A stretch of DNA of 64,000 nucleotides, taken from the NCBI GenBank assembly GCA_037974665.1, contig CM075768.1, positions 67,359,816 through 67,423,815 of the forward strand, in the 5' to 3' direction. Source of the stretch: Ehretia macrophylla (taxonomy: Eukaryota > Streptophyta > Magnoliopsida > Boraginales > Ehretiaceae). Shown one piece after another: positions 35,817-47,723 of the stretch. A program made the position numbers and the translations under genes. Every line of letters begins with the position of its first letter. The stretch's first letter is position 1. The notes beneath the pieces were generated by a model that did not search any database, was not told the DNA's origin, and worked only from the letters and a program-made list of their open reading frames with translations.

Positions 35817-35935
35817 GGGTGCGATCATACCACCACTAATGCACCGGATCCCATCAAAACTCCGAAGTTAAGCGTGCTTCGGCAAGAGTCGTATTAGGAT
35901 GGGTGACCCCCTGTGAAGTCCTCGTGTTACACCTC
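35817..35935 (+). rRNA. 5S rRNA gene copy 54, without upstream promoter
   Basis: Changes: G17C, G41A, G64C, G68A, A74C, C78T, G98T, G113A, C118T. About 67 bp before the gene are missing, including CATATAG and GC. Shares G41A, G68A, C78T and G98T with 33853. Confidence 0.89.
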
Positions 35936-36493
35936 CTTTTCAATTTTTTGTGCCCCGGTTAGGGTTGCCAAGATACTTTATCTACCAAATCTCTATTACC
36001 GAAACCCACGGAACAATGGGCAAGACAACTTGGCTTCATGTAGAGGCCGGGCCCGCAAACCGAGGGCGTAGGGTTTGTGACCAAGTCACCGTCGGTCCGG
36101 TGCCCATAAATTTTGATTCGTATGGAGATATGATGCGTACAGTATACCGTTGCAAAGCTCTTTGAGAGATATACGGTGGCGGCAGAGAGCTTGCTCGTTG
36201 TGCCTATTTTTGTAGCCCAAAATCAAACGTTTTCATCAGTTTCAGGCCATTTTTCTTCTTTTGCCCTATTTTTCCGTCCCGGATCGTACATTGTGAGCTG
36301 TTAAAAGGATGACAACCTGACTCGCGGTACATCAGAGGGCCCTACAACGTTTCGATATCACGTCTTGCGAGGATGCTGTGTTGTTGAAGCGGATGGGTTG
36401 TCGTTAAGCCCATTGGGCCTTCTGAATTGGCCATCTCTCTAGGCTGGCACTGTGAACCGTTAACACAAATAGGAATTGTGCCCTCAACATGAT

Positions 36494-36611
36494 GGGTGCG
36501 ATCAGAGCAGCACTAATGCACAAATCCCATCAGAACCCCGAAGTTAAGCGTGCTTGGGCGAGAGTAGTACTAGGATGGGTGAACCCCTGGGAAGTCCTCG
36601 TGTTGCAACCC
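36494..36611 (+). rRNA. 5S rRNA gene copy 55, one-base deletion
   Basis: 118 bp. T12G, C14G, a one-base loss in CACCGGATCC (here CACAAATCC), T45C, C91A, C116A. T12G and C14G are shared with the next copy. Confidence 0.89.
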
Positions 36612-37170
36612 CTTTTCAATTATTTTTGCCCTGGTTTTGGTTGCAAAGATACTTTATCCACCAAATCTCTATTACAGAATCCCACGGAACATTGGGCTAG
36701 ACAACTTCGCTTCACGTAGAGGCCGGGTCAGCAAACCGAGGGCGTAGGGTTTTGTGACCAGGTCTCCGTCGCTCCGGTGCCCATAACTTTTGATCCGTAA
36801 GGATTTACGCGGCGCACAGCATACCGTTGCAAAGCTCTCTGAGAGCTCTACGACGGGGGCAGCCAGTTTGCTCGCTGTGCCCGTTTTTCAAGCCCAAAAT
36901 CGAATGTTTTCATCAATTTTCGGCCACTTTTCTTCTTTCGCTCTGTTTTTCCATCCTGGATCGTACGCCGTGAGCTGTTAAAAGGACGACAACCTGACTC
37001 GCGGGACATTAGAGGTCCCTAAAACGTGTCAATATCACGTCTTGCGATGATGCTGTGTTGTTGAAGGGGATGGGTTGCCGTTAACCCCATTGGGCCTTTT
37101 GAATGGGCCATATCTCTAGGCTGGCACTGTGAACCGTTAACACATATAGGAATTATGCCCTCAACATGAC

Positions 37171-37289
37171 GGGGGCGATCAGAGAAACACTAATGCACCA
37201 GATTCCATCAGAACTCCGAAGTTAAGCGTGCTTGGGCGAGAGTAGTACTAGGATGGGTGACCCCCAGGAAAGTTCTCGTGTTGTACCCC
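37171..37289 (+). rRNA. 5S rRNA gene copy 56, degenerate
   Basis: Changes: T4G, T12G, C14G, C15A, G17A, G30A, C34T, T96A, G99A, C104T, C114T. Box A and the intermediate element are unchanged. Confidence 0.89.
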
Positions 37290-37847
37290 CCTTTTCAATT
37301 TTTTTTGCTCCGGTTAGGGGTGCCATGATACTTTATCCACCACATTTCTATTATCAAATCCCACCGTACAATGGGGAAGAGAACTTCCCTTCACGAACAG
37401 GCCGGGCCAGAAAATCGAGGGTGTTGGATTTGTGACCAGGTCTCAGTTGCTCCGGTGCCCATAACTTTTGATCCGTAAGGAGTTACGCGGCGCACAGCAT
37501 ACCGTTGCAAAGCACTTTGAGAGCTCTACGACGGGGGCAGCCAGCTTGATCGCTGTGCACTTTTTCTTGCCCAAAATCGAACATTTTCATCAATTTCAGT
37601 CCACTTTTCTTCTTTTTCTCCATTTTTCCGACCCGGATCGTACGTCGTGAGCTGTTAAAAGGATGACAACATGACTCGTGGGACATCAGAGGGCCCTACA
37701 ACGTGTCGATATCACGTCTTTCGAGGATGCTACGTTGTTGAAGCGGATGGGATGTCGTTAAGCCCATTGGGCTTTCTGAATGGGCCATCTCTCTAGGCTG
37801 GCACTATGAACCGTTAACACATATAGGAATTGTGCCCTCAACATGAT

Positions 37848-37966
37848 GGGTGCGATCATACCAGAACTAATGCACCGGATCCCATTAGAACTCCGAAGTT
37901 AAGCGTGCTTGGGCGAGAGTAGTACTAGGATGGATGACCCCCTGGGAAGTCCTCGTGCTGCACCCC
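37848..37966 (+). rRNA. 5S rRNA gene copy 57
   Basis: Four changes: C18A, C39T, G87A, T111C. The spacer resembles type B ('gaagggggcagccag'). Confidence 0.94.
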
Positions 37967-38523
37967 TTTTTCAATTTTTTTTGCCCTGGTTAGGGTTGCC
38001 AAGATACTTTATCCACCTAATCTCTATTACCGAATCCCACGGAACATTGGGCAAGACAACTTCGCTTCACATAGAGGCCGGGCCCGCAAACCGAGGGCGT
38101 AGGGTTTGTGACCAAGTCTCCGTCGCTCCGGTGCCCATAACTTTTGATCCGTAAGGAGTTACGCGGTGCACAGCATACTGTTGCAAAGCTCTCTGAGAGC
38201 TCTACGAAGGGGGCAGCCAGCTTGCTCGCTGTGCCCGTTTTTGGAGCCCAAAATTGAATATTTTCATCAGTTTTAGTCCACTTTTCTTCTTTTGCTCTAT
38301 TTTTCTGTCCTGGATCGTGCGTCGTGAGCTGTTAAAAGGACGACAACCTGACTCACCGGACATCAGAGGGCCTACAACATGTCGATATCACGTCTTCCGA
38401 GGATGCTGCGTTGTTGAAGCGGATGGGTTGTTGTTAAGCCCATTGGGCCTTTTGAATGGGCCATCTCTCTAGGTTGGCACTGTGAACCATTAATACATAT
38501 AGGAATTGTGCCCTCAACATGAT

Positions 38524-38812
38524 GGGTGCCACATCCCAACCCGGCCTATGAAGGTTAGACTAGGGTGTGATCTAAACGTTCATATCATTTCACGTACTTA
38601 ACCGTTCATGAAGATTTAATGCTTAACGTTTTCGCCTAAACTCCAAAATTTTTCAGTAAACTGACAGCATAACGGCTGTAATTGGGCTCTTTGGTTTGAC
38701 CTAATTCTCTAAATGCCTCAATTATTCCAATCAGAACTCTGAATTTAAGCGTGCTAGGGCGAGAGTATGACTAGGATGGGTGACTCCCTGGGAATTACTC
38801 GTGTTGTACCCC
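38524..38812 (+). pseudogene. 5S rRNA pseudogene split by an LTR-like fragment
   Basis: Only the first bases (GGGTGC) remain at 38524. Positions of about 7-32 are replaced by an LTR-like fragment, and the gene resumes near 38726 (position 33) and ends at 38812. The rest also carries C36A, C47T, G51T, T63A, G75T, T76G, C92T, G102T, C104A and C114T. Helix I cannot form, so it is a pseudogene. Confidence 0.9.
38527..38725 (+). mobile_element. LTR-like terminal fragment (fossil)
   Basis: About 199 bp matching the first 190 or so bases of the element at 39755 (shared blocks such as 'cccaacccggcctat', 'gttagactagggtgtga', 'ctaattctctaaatgcctca'), in the same orientation and starting with TG. No target duplication is seen; instead gene sequence is missing. 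The two copies differ at very roughly a fifth of positions by eye, so they are separate family members rather than a fresh duplicate. Confidence 0.75.
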
Positions 38813-39368
38813 TTTTTTAATTTTTTTTGCCCTGGTTAGGGTTGCCAAGATACTTTATCCACCAAATCTCTATTACCAAATCCCACGGATCATTGGGCAA
38901 GACAACTTTGCTTCACGTAGAGGCTGGGCCCGTAAACCGAGGGCGTAGGGTTTGTGACCAGGCCTCCATCGCTCCGGTGCCCATAACTTTTGATCCGTAA
39001 GGAGTTACGCGGCGCACAGCATACCATTGCAAAGCTCTCTGAGAGCTTGACGGCGGGGGAAGCCAAATTGCTCGCTTTGCCCTTTTTGGAGCCCAAAATC
39101 GAACATTTTCATCAGTTTATTCCAGTTTTCTTCTTTTGCTCTGTTTTTTCGTCCTGGATCGTACGTCGTGAGCTGTTAAAAGGATGATAACATGACTCGC
39201 GGGACATCAGAGGGCCCTTCGACATGTCGATATCATGTCTTGCGAGGATACTGCGTTGTTGAAGCGGATGGGTTGTAGTTAAGGCCATTGGGCCTTTTGA
39301 ATGGGCCATCTATCTATGCTGGTACTGTGAACCGTTAACACATATAGGAATTGTGCCCTCAACATGAC

Positions 39369-39487
39369 GGGTGCGATCATACCAGCAGTAATGCACCGAA
39401 TCCCATCAGAACTCTGAAGTTAAGCGTGCTTGGGCGAGAGTAGTACTAGGATGGGTGTCCCCCTGGGAAGTCCTCGTGCTGCACCCC
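39369..39487 (+). rRNA. 5S rRNA gene copy 59
   Basis: Changes: C20G, G31A, C47T, A90T, T111C. Its spacer is the one interrupted by the 3.6-kb element. Confidence 0.94.
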
Positions 39488-39749
39488 CTTTTCAATTTTG
39501 TTTGCCCTGGTTAGGGTTGCCAAGATACTTTATCCATCAAATCTCTATTACCGAATCCCACGGGACATTGGGCAAGACAACTTCACTTCACGAAGAGGCC
39601 TGGCACGCAAACCGAGGGCGTAGGGTTTGTGACCAGGTCTCCGTCGCTCCGGTGCCCATAACTTTTGATCCGTAAGGAATTACGCGGCACACAGCATACC
39701 ATTGCAAAGCTCTCTGAGAGCTCTATGAAGGGGGCAGCCAGCTTGCTCG

Positions 39750-39754
39750 TTGTG
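39750..39754. repeat. Target-site duplication, left
   Basis: TTGTG directly before the TG end of the element. The undisturbed spacer reads CTGTG or TTGTG at this place. Confidence 0.75.
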
Positions 39755-42700
39755 TGTCACGCTCCCAACCCGGCCTATAAGGTTAGACTAGGGTGTGAAC
39801 TAACATTCAAGTAATGTACATAGCTGTTTATGAAGATTAACACCTAATGATTTAGTCTAAACTCCAAATTTTTCCGGAAAACCGGCAGCATTACGGCTGT
39901 AATTGGCCATTTGGTTTTACCTAATTCTCTAAATGCCTCAAAGTTTACCGTCTCAAATTCATTTCCAACTAAGATTACTAATTTACTATCGATTGGATTG
40001 CCTATTGGTTATTTTGACGTCCCGTTTGAATTATAGCCTAGCAGATACTATGTCTCATTTGCTTATTTGTCCTCGTTACAAATATACCTGTTGATCTTAG
40101 CTCAATAGCAAGTACCTGTTAAGATTGGATAAGTTCATTTACTTAGATATTAACTAAAGCGTCATAACCTAAGATAGATACTACCGGTGATAAAAGCAAA
40201 ACGATCACAGTAGTGTTATGTCTAGCATCAGTCTACTTAATATAAGTACAAACCAAAATTTGACCCCAAATTACAACGGGGGTCTTTTACATTAGCAGCA
40301 ACAAGCAACATAAATAAATGGTCTTCAAGCAGCACAAGGTACACAAGTAGTCACGTTCAAGCAAAACAACAATAACATGCAATCACTCCAGGGGTACTTC
40401 ATTAGGTACATTGATCTCGGATTCCTGTACCTGTTCTTCTTCATCTGAGATGATAAAAGAGGGTGAGTCCTTATGAACTCAGCAAGGGGGGAACGGGAAA
40501 TAAGTTTTGAAACTCATTTTCCGGATAAACTTATGAAAATCCCTTTCTCAAACATGAATACAACAGAAATAAAAGTACAGGAATACAAGTATAGAAATAC
40601 AAGTACAGAAATATAAGTACAGAAACAGGAATACCAGTCTTTCCTCCCCGAGGTTCTCTAGGAACCAAGCGAGAGTACTTATACACATAGTAAAAAGGAT
40701 ACACTGATCTTTTGCTCTCAGATCAGTTCCAGGATCAGTTGTTGCGGCCGACTTCAAATCATCCCTCAAACACGCCAGGTGGGTGTACTCTGGATGTACC
40801 CCGAAATCATACGACCCAACTCTCTGAGGAAGTCTAGCCCCCAAGCGAGAGAGGGAATTGGACCATAGTAGTCACGGGTGCACCGGCAAGCCCGATGCCG
40901 CCCGGTGTGCGTGATCGCTACCATGCCAACAGGAAAGGTTGCAACCTTGTATGCAATGCACATTCATGATAGGTAATATATCACAGTAGGAGGACAACAA
41001 AGTAGGTCACCTCCGGACAGTCATAAGATTGCACATTGATAGGTAAACAAGTAGGACACAATAAGACAGGAAATTTCACTTGAAAGGCATATAGAGTTAT
41101 ATGAAAATTAAACGGGCACCCATGTAACACATGTAAAACAGGCCATATAACTCATTAAGAAGCCCACGGAATCAAGTGATAAGATCATTCAACATGCAGT
41201 GAAATTAACATGGGTTCGGTAGCAAGAAAAGCTTATTTGACAACATGCCATGGTCAAATTCACATTTGAAGTTATAAAACATTTACGGGCAGCCCACTAA
41301 GCATATAATTTCCACACAATAACCAAAAGATCAACACTTAGCAAAACTACCTAGTCATTAGGGTTTCTGTTTCATGCTTAACCGTGTGATTAAAACCCTA
41401 AGTCAACTCAAAATCATTCTCAAGTCATGCATCATTCAATTCACGCATCCTCAAGTACTCAAAATAGTCCACATAACATCCTAACACCACATTTCCACAC
41501 AAATAGAACCACAAGAGAGGTTACAACAATTTCCCAAGCATGTAGCTAAATGACCCATTTACTGCAATAGGCTGTTTTCCCACAATCAATAGGATAATCA
41601 AAAAATCTCCAAATTCAGTGAATAAGATGTCAAATTAAATCTTAAGAAGTTAACTAAAATTAGAAACAAGCCTTGCATCAATTGGAGTTCAGAATCATTA
41701 GTTATTGCCGAAACAGTGAGGTAACACAAAACTGTCCAGATTTGCACACTTTTCAGAAATTGACGTTTTTGAGGTCCTTAGGGTCAGTTTTAGCTTTGGT
41801 CCATTTCTGACAAAATTGTCCAGAACTGAAAAATATAGCAGTATACTAAATTTCATGCATTTTTTACAACATTTACTGAGTCAAATATGGTTCGTTCCAC
41901 AAGGTCAGTGCATCTGCCAAAACCTGCTTCATTTTTCCAGATTTCCAGATTTGGTCACATTTTAAATATTTGTCATTTTGAGGACCTTAGAGTCAAAATT
42001 AGCTTCGGCATATTTCTGGGAAAAATGTTCAAAACTGTCCAAACTAGTCACCCACCAATTTTCAAGCATTTTCAACATCATTTTCTTAGCTAAACTTACC
42101 TCTAACAGACTGGTCAGAGAGCTGTCATCCATTTCGACTTCACCTAGCATCATTTTCAAGCCAAGATCTTGCCATGCATGGTTGTTTAAGCTTATGAACG
42201 ACCATATATCTCAAGTACAGAAGCAAATACACACATTCATGAGCATGCATGTGAAATTTTGAAGAGTTTTCAAAAGGTTTTAACCCTCACCTTAGCAATC
42301 AACCTCAAGTTGCTCAAAAACCTTTGTTGAAGTTCAAATCTCCTCTTCTCCTTTGTCTAGCTGAAATCCCACTAGCTTTTCTCTATTTTTCCTAGCTTAG
42401 TGATCAATCTCTTACTGCATACATGTAGTTATAACTTGAAGAAAATAAATGGATGTCAAGAAGCTTACCTAGGCCGACAATGAAGCTTCAATGAACATGC
42501 ATGAGTGATTTTCGAACTCTAGCTTGTTTGCTTGAGTTGCTTGGATGATTTGCTTGCCTTGTTCGACTAAGGTGTGATGAAGATGAGCAAGGATGGTGAG
42601 AGCTCAGCCAAGGCCAAGTATGAGAGAGAGGAAAATGAGAGTGAGTGAGAAATGTGAGAGGAAGAAATGAATGAAATGAAAATAAAACAAAAGCCTTGCA

Positions 42701-43367
42701 ACTTGAGGAGCATGCTCGGCCTTGAGGCTTACAATTTCAGCTTTTGTCTTCCAGATGCTTTAAATTTTGAAATGTCTAGCATGGAAAAGTGTTATGGCCG
42801 AGAATGGTGAGGAGATTGAGGGAAATTTGAGCAATTTTTTAATGCCTTGTGTCATAGTTTGTCTTAGCATGCAATAGGATAAAATAATTTGCTCAAACCT
42901 TGTGCAAAAACCATGGTATGGTCAGCCAAGGCTAATAAAATGGCTGAATTTGTGTCATCTTGAGCATTATTCTAATTGTATCTAGAAGTGCAAAAAGAAT
43001 AATGGATAAAGAATAGGGAATGTTTTGTTTTTAGTAAATTTTTGTCTTCTAGTGAATTGAATTTGGATTATTATATTGTTAGTGGATTTTGTAGGATTGT
43101 TTAATAGTGTAGTGCTTCGTGAAAGAATTCTTGATTAGCGTGAAGGCACACTTCACTAGGTCTAGCCATGCACTACGAGGTAGGACACGAACTACGAGAC
43201 GAACGCACGTTTTTCAAGTAAATGCATGCAATCCCAAAACGAATGCACGTAATTCAATGCATGGCACATAAAATGAACTCATTTCTTAAACCTAGGTCAT
43301 GGCACGCAAATCTAGGTTAGGACAAATGAAGCTAGGTTTCGCATGCAAATCGGGGTCGGGCCTCACA
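39755..43367. mobile_element. Long solo-LTR-like retroelement insertion (fossil)
   Basis: 3613 bp with TG...CA ends (TGTCACGC at the left, GCCTCACA at the right) in a 5S spacer, flanked by a 5-bp duplication (TTGTG at 39750-39754, CTGTG at 43368-43372; one difference). Removing the element and one duplicate leaves a 676-bp unit, the normal length. The first 200 bases do not recur near the right end, and I see no gag-pol-like frame, primer-binding site or second LTR, so a solo LTR of a long-LTR family fits best. Ty3/gypsy lineages such as Tekay/Del or Ogre/Retand have LTRs this long, but the lineage cannot be set from an LTR. Orientation is unclear. Not very recent, judging from the imperfect target duplication. 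Confidence 0.75.
40566..40622. repeat. 14-bp minisatellite inside the LTR-like element
   Basis: About four tandem units resembling AAATACAAGTACAG (boundaries near 40581, 40595 and 40609). The rest of the element between 39755 and 43367 is AT-rich with no coding signal that I can support. Confidence 0.65.
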
Positions 43368-43372
43368 CTGTG
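43368..43372. repeat. Target-site duplication, right
   Basis: CTGTG directly after the CA end; the spacer continues with 'cccatttt'. Confidence 0.75.
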
Positions 43373-43662
43373 CCCATTTTAGAGCCTAAAATCGAACGTT
43401 TTCATCAGTTTCAGTCCACTTTTCTTCTTTTGCTCTGTTTTTCCGTATCGGATCGTACGTCGTGAGCTGTTAAAAGGATGACAACATGACTCGCGGGACA
43501 TCAGAGGGCCCTACAACGTGTCGATATCACGTCTTGCGAGGATGCTGCGTTGTTGAAGCGGATGGGTTGTCGTTAAGCCCATTGGGCCTTTTGAATGGGC
43601 CATCTCTCTAGGCTGGCATTGTGAACTGTCAATACATATAGGAATTCTGCCCTCAACATGAC

Positions 43663-43781
43663 GGGTGCGATCATACCAACACTAATGCACCGGAACCCAT
43701 CAGAACTCCGAAGTTAAGCGTGCTTGGGCAAGAGTAGTACTAGGATGGGTGACCCCCTAGGAAGTCCTCGTGTTGCACCCC
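43663..43781 (+). rRNA. 5S rRNA gene copy 60 (type A spacer)
   Basis: Four changes: G17A, T33A, G68A, G97A. First gene right of the LTR element. Confidence 0.94.
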
Positions 43782-44339
43782 CTTTTCAATTTTTTTTGCC
43801 CTGGTTAGGGTTGCCAAGATACTTTATCCACCAAATCTTTATTACTGAATCCCACGGAACATTGGGCAAGAAAACTTCGGTTCACGTAGAGGCCGGGCCC
43901 GCAAACCGAGGGCGTAGGGTTTGTGACCAGGCCTCCGTCGCTCTGGTGCCCATAACTTTTGATCCGTAAAGAGTTACGCGGCGCACAGCATGCCGTTGCA
44001 AAGCTCTCTGAGAGCTCTACGACGGGGGCAGCCAGATTGCTCGCTGTGCCCATTTCTGGAGCCCAAAATCGAACATTTTCATCAGTTTCAGTCCACTTTT
44101 CTTCTTTTGCTCTATTTTTCCGTCCCGGATCATACGTCGTGAGTTGTTAAAAGGATGAAAACATGACCCGCGGGACATCAAAGGGACCTACAACGTGTCG
44201 ATATCACGTCTTGCGAGGATGCTGCGTTGTTGAAGCGGATGGGTTGTCGTTAAGCCCATTGGGCCTTTTGAATGGGTCATCTCTCTAGGCTGGCACTATG
44301 AACCATTAACACATATTGGAATTGCGCCTTCAACATGAC

Positions 44340-44458
44340 GGGTGCAATCATACCAGCACTAATGCACCGGATCCCATCAGAACTGCGAAGTTAAGCGTGC
44401 TTGGGCGAGAGTAGTACTAGGATGGGTGACCCCATGGGAAGTCCTCGTGCTGCACCCC
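44340..44458 (+). rRNA. 5S rRNA gene copy 61 (type B)
   Basis: Changes: G7A, C46G, C95A, T111C. The last two are the type B signature. Confidence 0.94.
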
Positions 44459-45015
44459 CTTTTCAATTTTTTTTGCCCTGGTTAGGGTTGCCAAGATACT
44501 TTATCCACCAAATCTATTTTACCGAATCCCACGGAACATTGGGCAAGACAACTTCGCTTCACGTAGAGGCCAGGCCTGTAAACCGAGGGCGTAGGGTTTG
44601 CAACCAGTTCTCCGTCGCTCCGGTGCCCATAACTTTTGATCCGTAAGGAGTTACGCGGTGCATAGCATATCGTTGCAAAGCTCTCTGAGAGCTCTACGAA
44701 GGAGGCAGCCAACTTGCTCGCTTTACCCATTTTGGAGCCCAAAATCAAACATATTCATCAGTTTCATTCCACTTTTCTTCTTTTGCTCTGTTTTTCCGTC
44801 CCGGATCGTACGTCGTGAGCAGTTAAAAGGACAAAAACTTGACTCGCGGGACATTAGAGGGCCCTACAATGTGTCAATATCACGTCTTGCGAGGATGCTG
44901 CGTTGTTGAAGCGGATGGTTTGTCGTTAGGTAAATTGGGCCTTCTGAATGGGCCATCTATCTAGGCTGGGACTATGAACCATTAACACATAAAGGAATTG
45001 TGCCCTCAACATGAC

Positions 45016-45134
45016 GGGTACGATCATACCAGCACTAATGCACCGGATCGCATCAGAACTCTGAAGTCAAGTGTGCTTGGGCGAAAGTAGTACAAGGATG
45101 GGTGACCTCCAGGGAAGTCCTCGTGTTGCACCCC
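45016..45134 (+). rRNA. 5S rRNA gene copy 62 (type A spacer), degenerate
   Basis: Changes: G5A, C35G, C47T, T53C, C57T, G70A, T79A, C93T, T96A. Box A and box C are both altered. Confidence 0.91.
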
Positions 45135-45692
45135 CTTTTCAATTTTTTTTGCTCTGGTTATTGTTGCCAAGATACTTTATCCACCCCATTTCTATTATCG
45201 AATCCCACAGCACCTTGGGCAAGACAACTTCGCTTGACGTGGAGGCTGGGCCCGCAAACCGAGGGCGTAGGGTTTGTGACCAGGCCTCCGTCGCTTCGGT
45301 GCCCATAACTTTTGATCCGTATGGAGTTACGCGGCGCACAGCATACCGTTGCAAAGCTCTCTGAGAGCTCTACGACGGGGGCAGCCAGATTGCTCACTGT
45401 GTCCATTTTTGGAGCCCAATATCGAACGTTTTCATCAGTTTTAGGCCACTTTTGTTCTTTTGCTCTATTTTTTCGTCCCGGATCGTACGTCGTGAGCTGT
45501 TAAAAGGACGACAACCTGACTCGCGGTACATCAGAGGGCCCTACAACATGTCGATATCACGTCTTGCGAGGATGCTTCGTTGTTGAAGTGGATGGGTTAT
45601 CGTTAAGCCCATTGGGCCTTTTGAATGAGCCATCTCTCTAGGCTGGCAGTGTGAACCGTTAATACATATTGGAATTGTGCCCTCAACATGAC

Positions 45693-45811
45693 GGCTGCGA
45701 TCATACCAGCACTAATACACCGGATCCCATCAGAACTCTGAAGTTAAGCATGCTTGGGCGAGAGTAGTACTACGATGGGTGACCCCCTGCGAAGTCCTCG
45801 TATTGCACCCC
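45693..45811 (+). rRNA. 5S rRNA gene copy 63
   Basis: Changes: G3C, G25A, C47T, G58A, G81C, G98C, G110A. The spacer is nearer type B ('gagccagcaaacc'). Confidence 0.92.
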
Positions 45812-46370
45812 CTTTTCAATTGTTTTTTACCCTGGTTAGGGTTGGCAAGATACTTTTTTCACCAAATTTCTATTACCGAATCCCACAGAACATTGGCCAA
45901 GACAACTTCGCTTTACGTAGAGGCCGAGCCAGCAAACCGATGGCGTAGGGTTTGTGACCAGGTCTCCGTCCCTCCGGTGCCCATAACTTTTGATCCGTAA
46001 GGAGTTACGCGGCGCACAACATACCGTTGCAAAGCTCTCTAAGAGCTCTACGACGAGGGCTGCAAGCTTGCTCGCTGTACCAGTTTTTGGAGCCCAAAAT
46101 TGAATGTTTTCATCAGTTTCATTCCAGTTTTCTTCTTTTGCTCCGTTTTTCCCACCCGGATCATATGTCGTGAGCTGTTAAAAGGACGACAACATGACTC
46201 GCGGGACATCAGAGGGCCCTACAACATGTCGATATCACGTCTTTCGAGGATGCTGCGTTGTTGAAGCAGATGGGTTGTCTTTAAGCCCATTGGGCCTTTT
46301 GAATGGGCCATCTCTCAAGGTTGGCATTATGAACCGTTAACACATATAGGAATTGTGCCCTCAACACGAC

Positions 46371-46489
46371 GGGTGCGATCATACCAGCACTAATACACCG
46401 GATCCCATCAGAACTCCGAAGTTAAACATGCTTGGGCGTGAGTAGTACTAGGATGGGTGACCCCCTGGGAGGTCCACTTGCTGCACCCC
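46371..46489 (+). rRNA. 5S rRNA gene copy 64 (type A spacer)
   Basis: Changes: G25A, G56A, G58A, A69T, A101G, T106A, G108T, T111C. Confidence 0.92.
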
Positions 46490-47047
46490 CTTTTCAATTT
46501 TTTTTGCCCTGGTTAGGGTTGCCAAGATACTTTATCCACCAAATCTCTATTACCGAATCCCACAGAACATTGGGCAAGAGAACTTCGCTTCACGTAGAGG
46601 CCGGGCACGCAAACCGAGGGCGTAGGGTTTGTGACCAGGCCTCCATCGCTCTAGTGCCCATAACTTTTGATTCGAACGGAGTTACGCAGTGCACAACATA
46701 CCATTGCAAATCTATATGAGAGCTCTACGACCGAGGCAGCCATATTGCTCGCTGTGCCCATTTTTGGAGCCCTAAATCGAACATTTTCATCAGTTTCAGT
46801 CCACTTTTCTTCTTTTGCTCTGTTTTTTCATCCCGGATCATACATTGTGAGTTGTTAAAAGGATGACAACCTGACTCGCGGGACATCAGAGGGCCCTACA
46901 ACGTGTCGATATCACGTCTTGCGAGGATGCTGCATTGTTGAAGCAGATAGGTTGTCGTTAAGATCATTGGGCCTTTTGAATGGGCCATCTCTCTAGGCTG
47001 GCACTGTGAACAATTAACACATATAGTAATTGTGCCCTCAACATGAC

Positions 47048-47166
47048 GGGTGCGATCATACCAGCACTAATGCACCGGATCCCATCAGAACTCCGAAGTT
47101 AAGCATTCTTGGGCGAGAGTAGTACTAGGACGGGTGACCCCATGGGAATTCCTCGTGCTGCACCCC
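47048..47166 (+). rRNA. 5S rRNA gene copy 65 (type B)
   Basis: Changes: G58A, G60T, T84C, C95A, G102T, T111C. Confidence 0.93.
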
Positions 47167-47723
47167 CTTTTCAATTTTTTTTGCCCTAGTTAGGGTTGCC
47201 AAGATACTTTATCGACCAAATCTCTATTGCCGAATCCCACGAAAAATTGGGCAAGACAACTTCGCTTCACGTAGTGGCCGGGCCAGCAAACTAAGGGCGT
47301 AGGGTTTGTGACCAGGTCTCCGTCGCTCTGGTGCCCATAAATTTTGATCCGTAAGGAGTTACGTGGCGCACAGCATACTGTTGCAAAGCTCTTTGAGAGC
47401 TCTACGATGGGGACAGCCAGCTTGCTCGCTGTCCCCTTTTTTGAGCCTAAAATTGAACGTTTTCATCAAATTCAGTCCACTTTTCTTCTTTTGCTCTGTT
47501 TTTTCGTTCCGGATCGTACGTCGTGAGCTGTTAAAAGGACGACAACCTGACTCGCTGGACATCAGAGTGCCCTACAATGTGTCGATATCACGTCTTGCGA
47601 GGATGCTGCATTGTTGATGTGGATGGGTTGTCATTAAGCCCATTGGGCCTTTTGAATGGGCCATCTCTCTAGGCTGGCACTGGGAACCATTAACACATAT
47701 AGAAATTGTGCCCTCTACATCAC

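Larger units (their letters stand above)
1..39754 (+). repeat. 5S rDNA tandem array, left segment
   Basis: Head-to-tail units, all in the same orientation, with gene starts spaced mostly 675-679 bp. Exceptions are 666 bp (from 2374, 10453, 17214), 649 (5072), 651 (28713), 585 (31384 and 32646), 622 (33231), 610 (35207) and 845 (38524, which holds an LTR-like fragment). Each unit is a 119-bp 5S gene, two T-runs and a spacer of about 558 bp. Between genes I see only this spacer, with no protein gene. The left edge of the window lies inside a spacer. Confidence 0.97.

Noticed and set aside
38813-39368. A tRNA or other small RNA gene near the LTR fragments
   Set aside because: The sequence is ordinary 5S spacer; I could find no tRNA-like arms or box A and B pair.
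39755-43367. Autonomous retrotransposon with coding region
   Set aside because: No long frame or recognisable gag or pol motif, no second LTR. The open frames near 40548-40963 and 41887-42262 are under 100 codons, overlap on both strands and resemble nothing I know.
39755-43367. Helitron or DNA transposon
   Set aside because: The ends are TG...CA with a 5-bp duplication. There is no TC...CTRR structure with A/T insertion, and the ends form only a weak imperfect inverted repeat.
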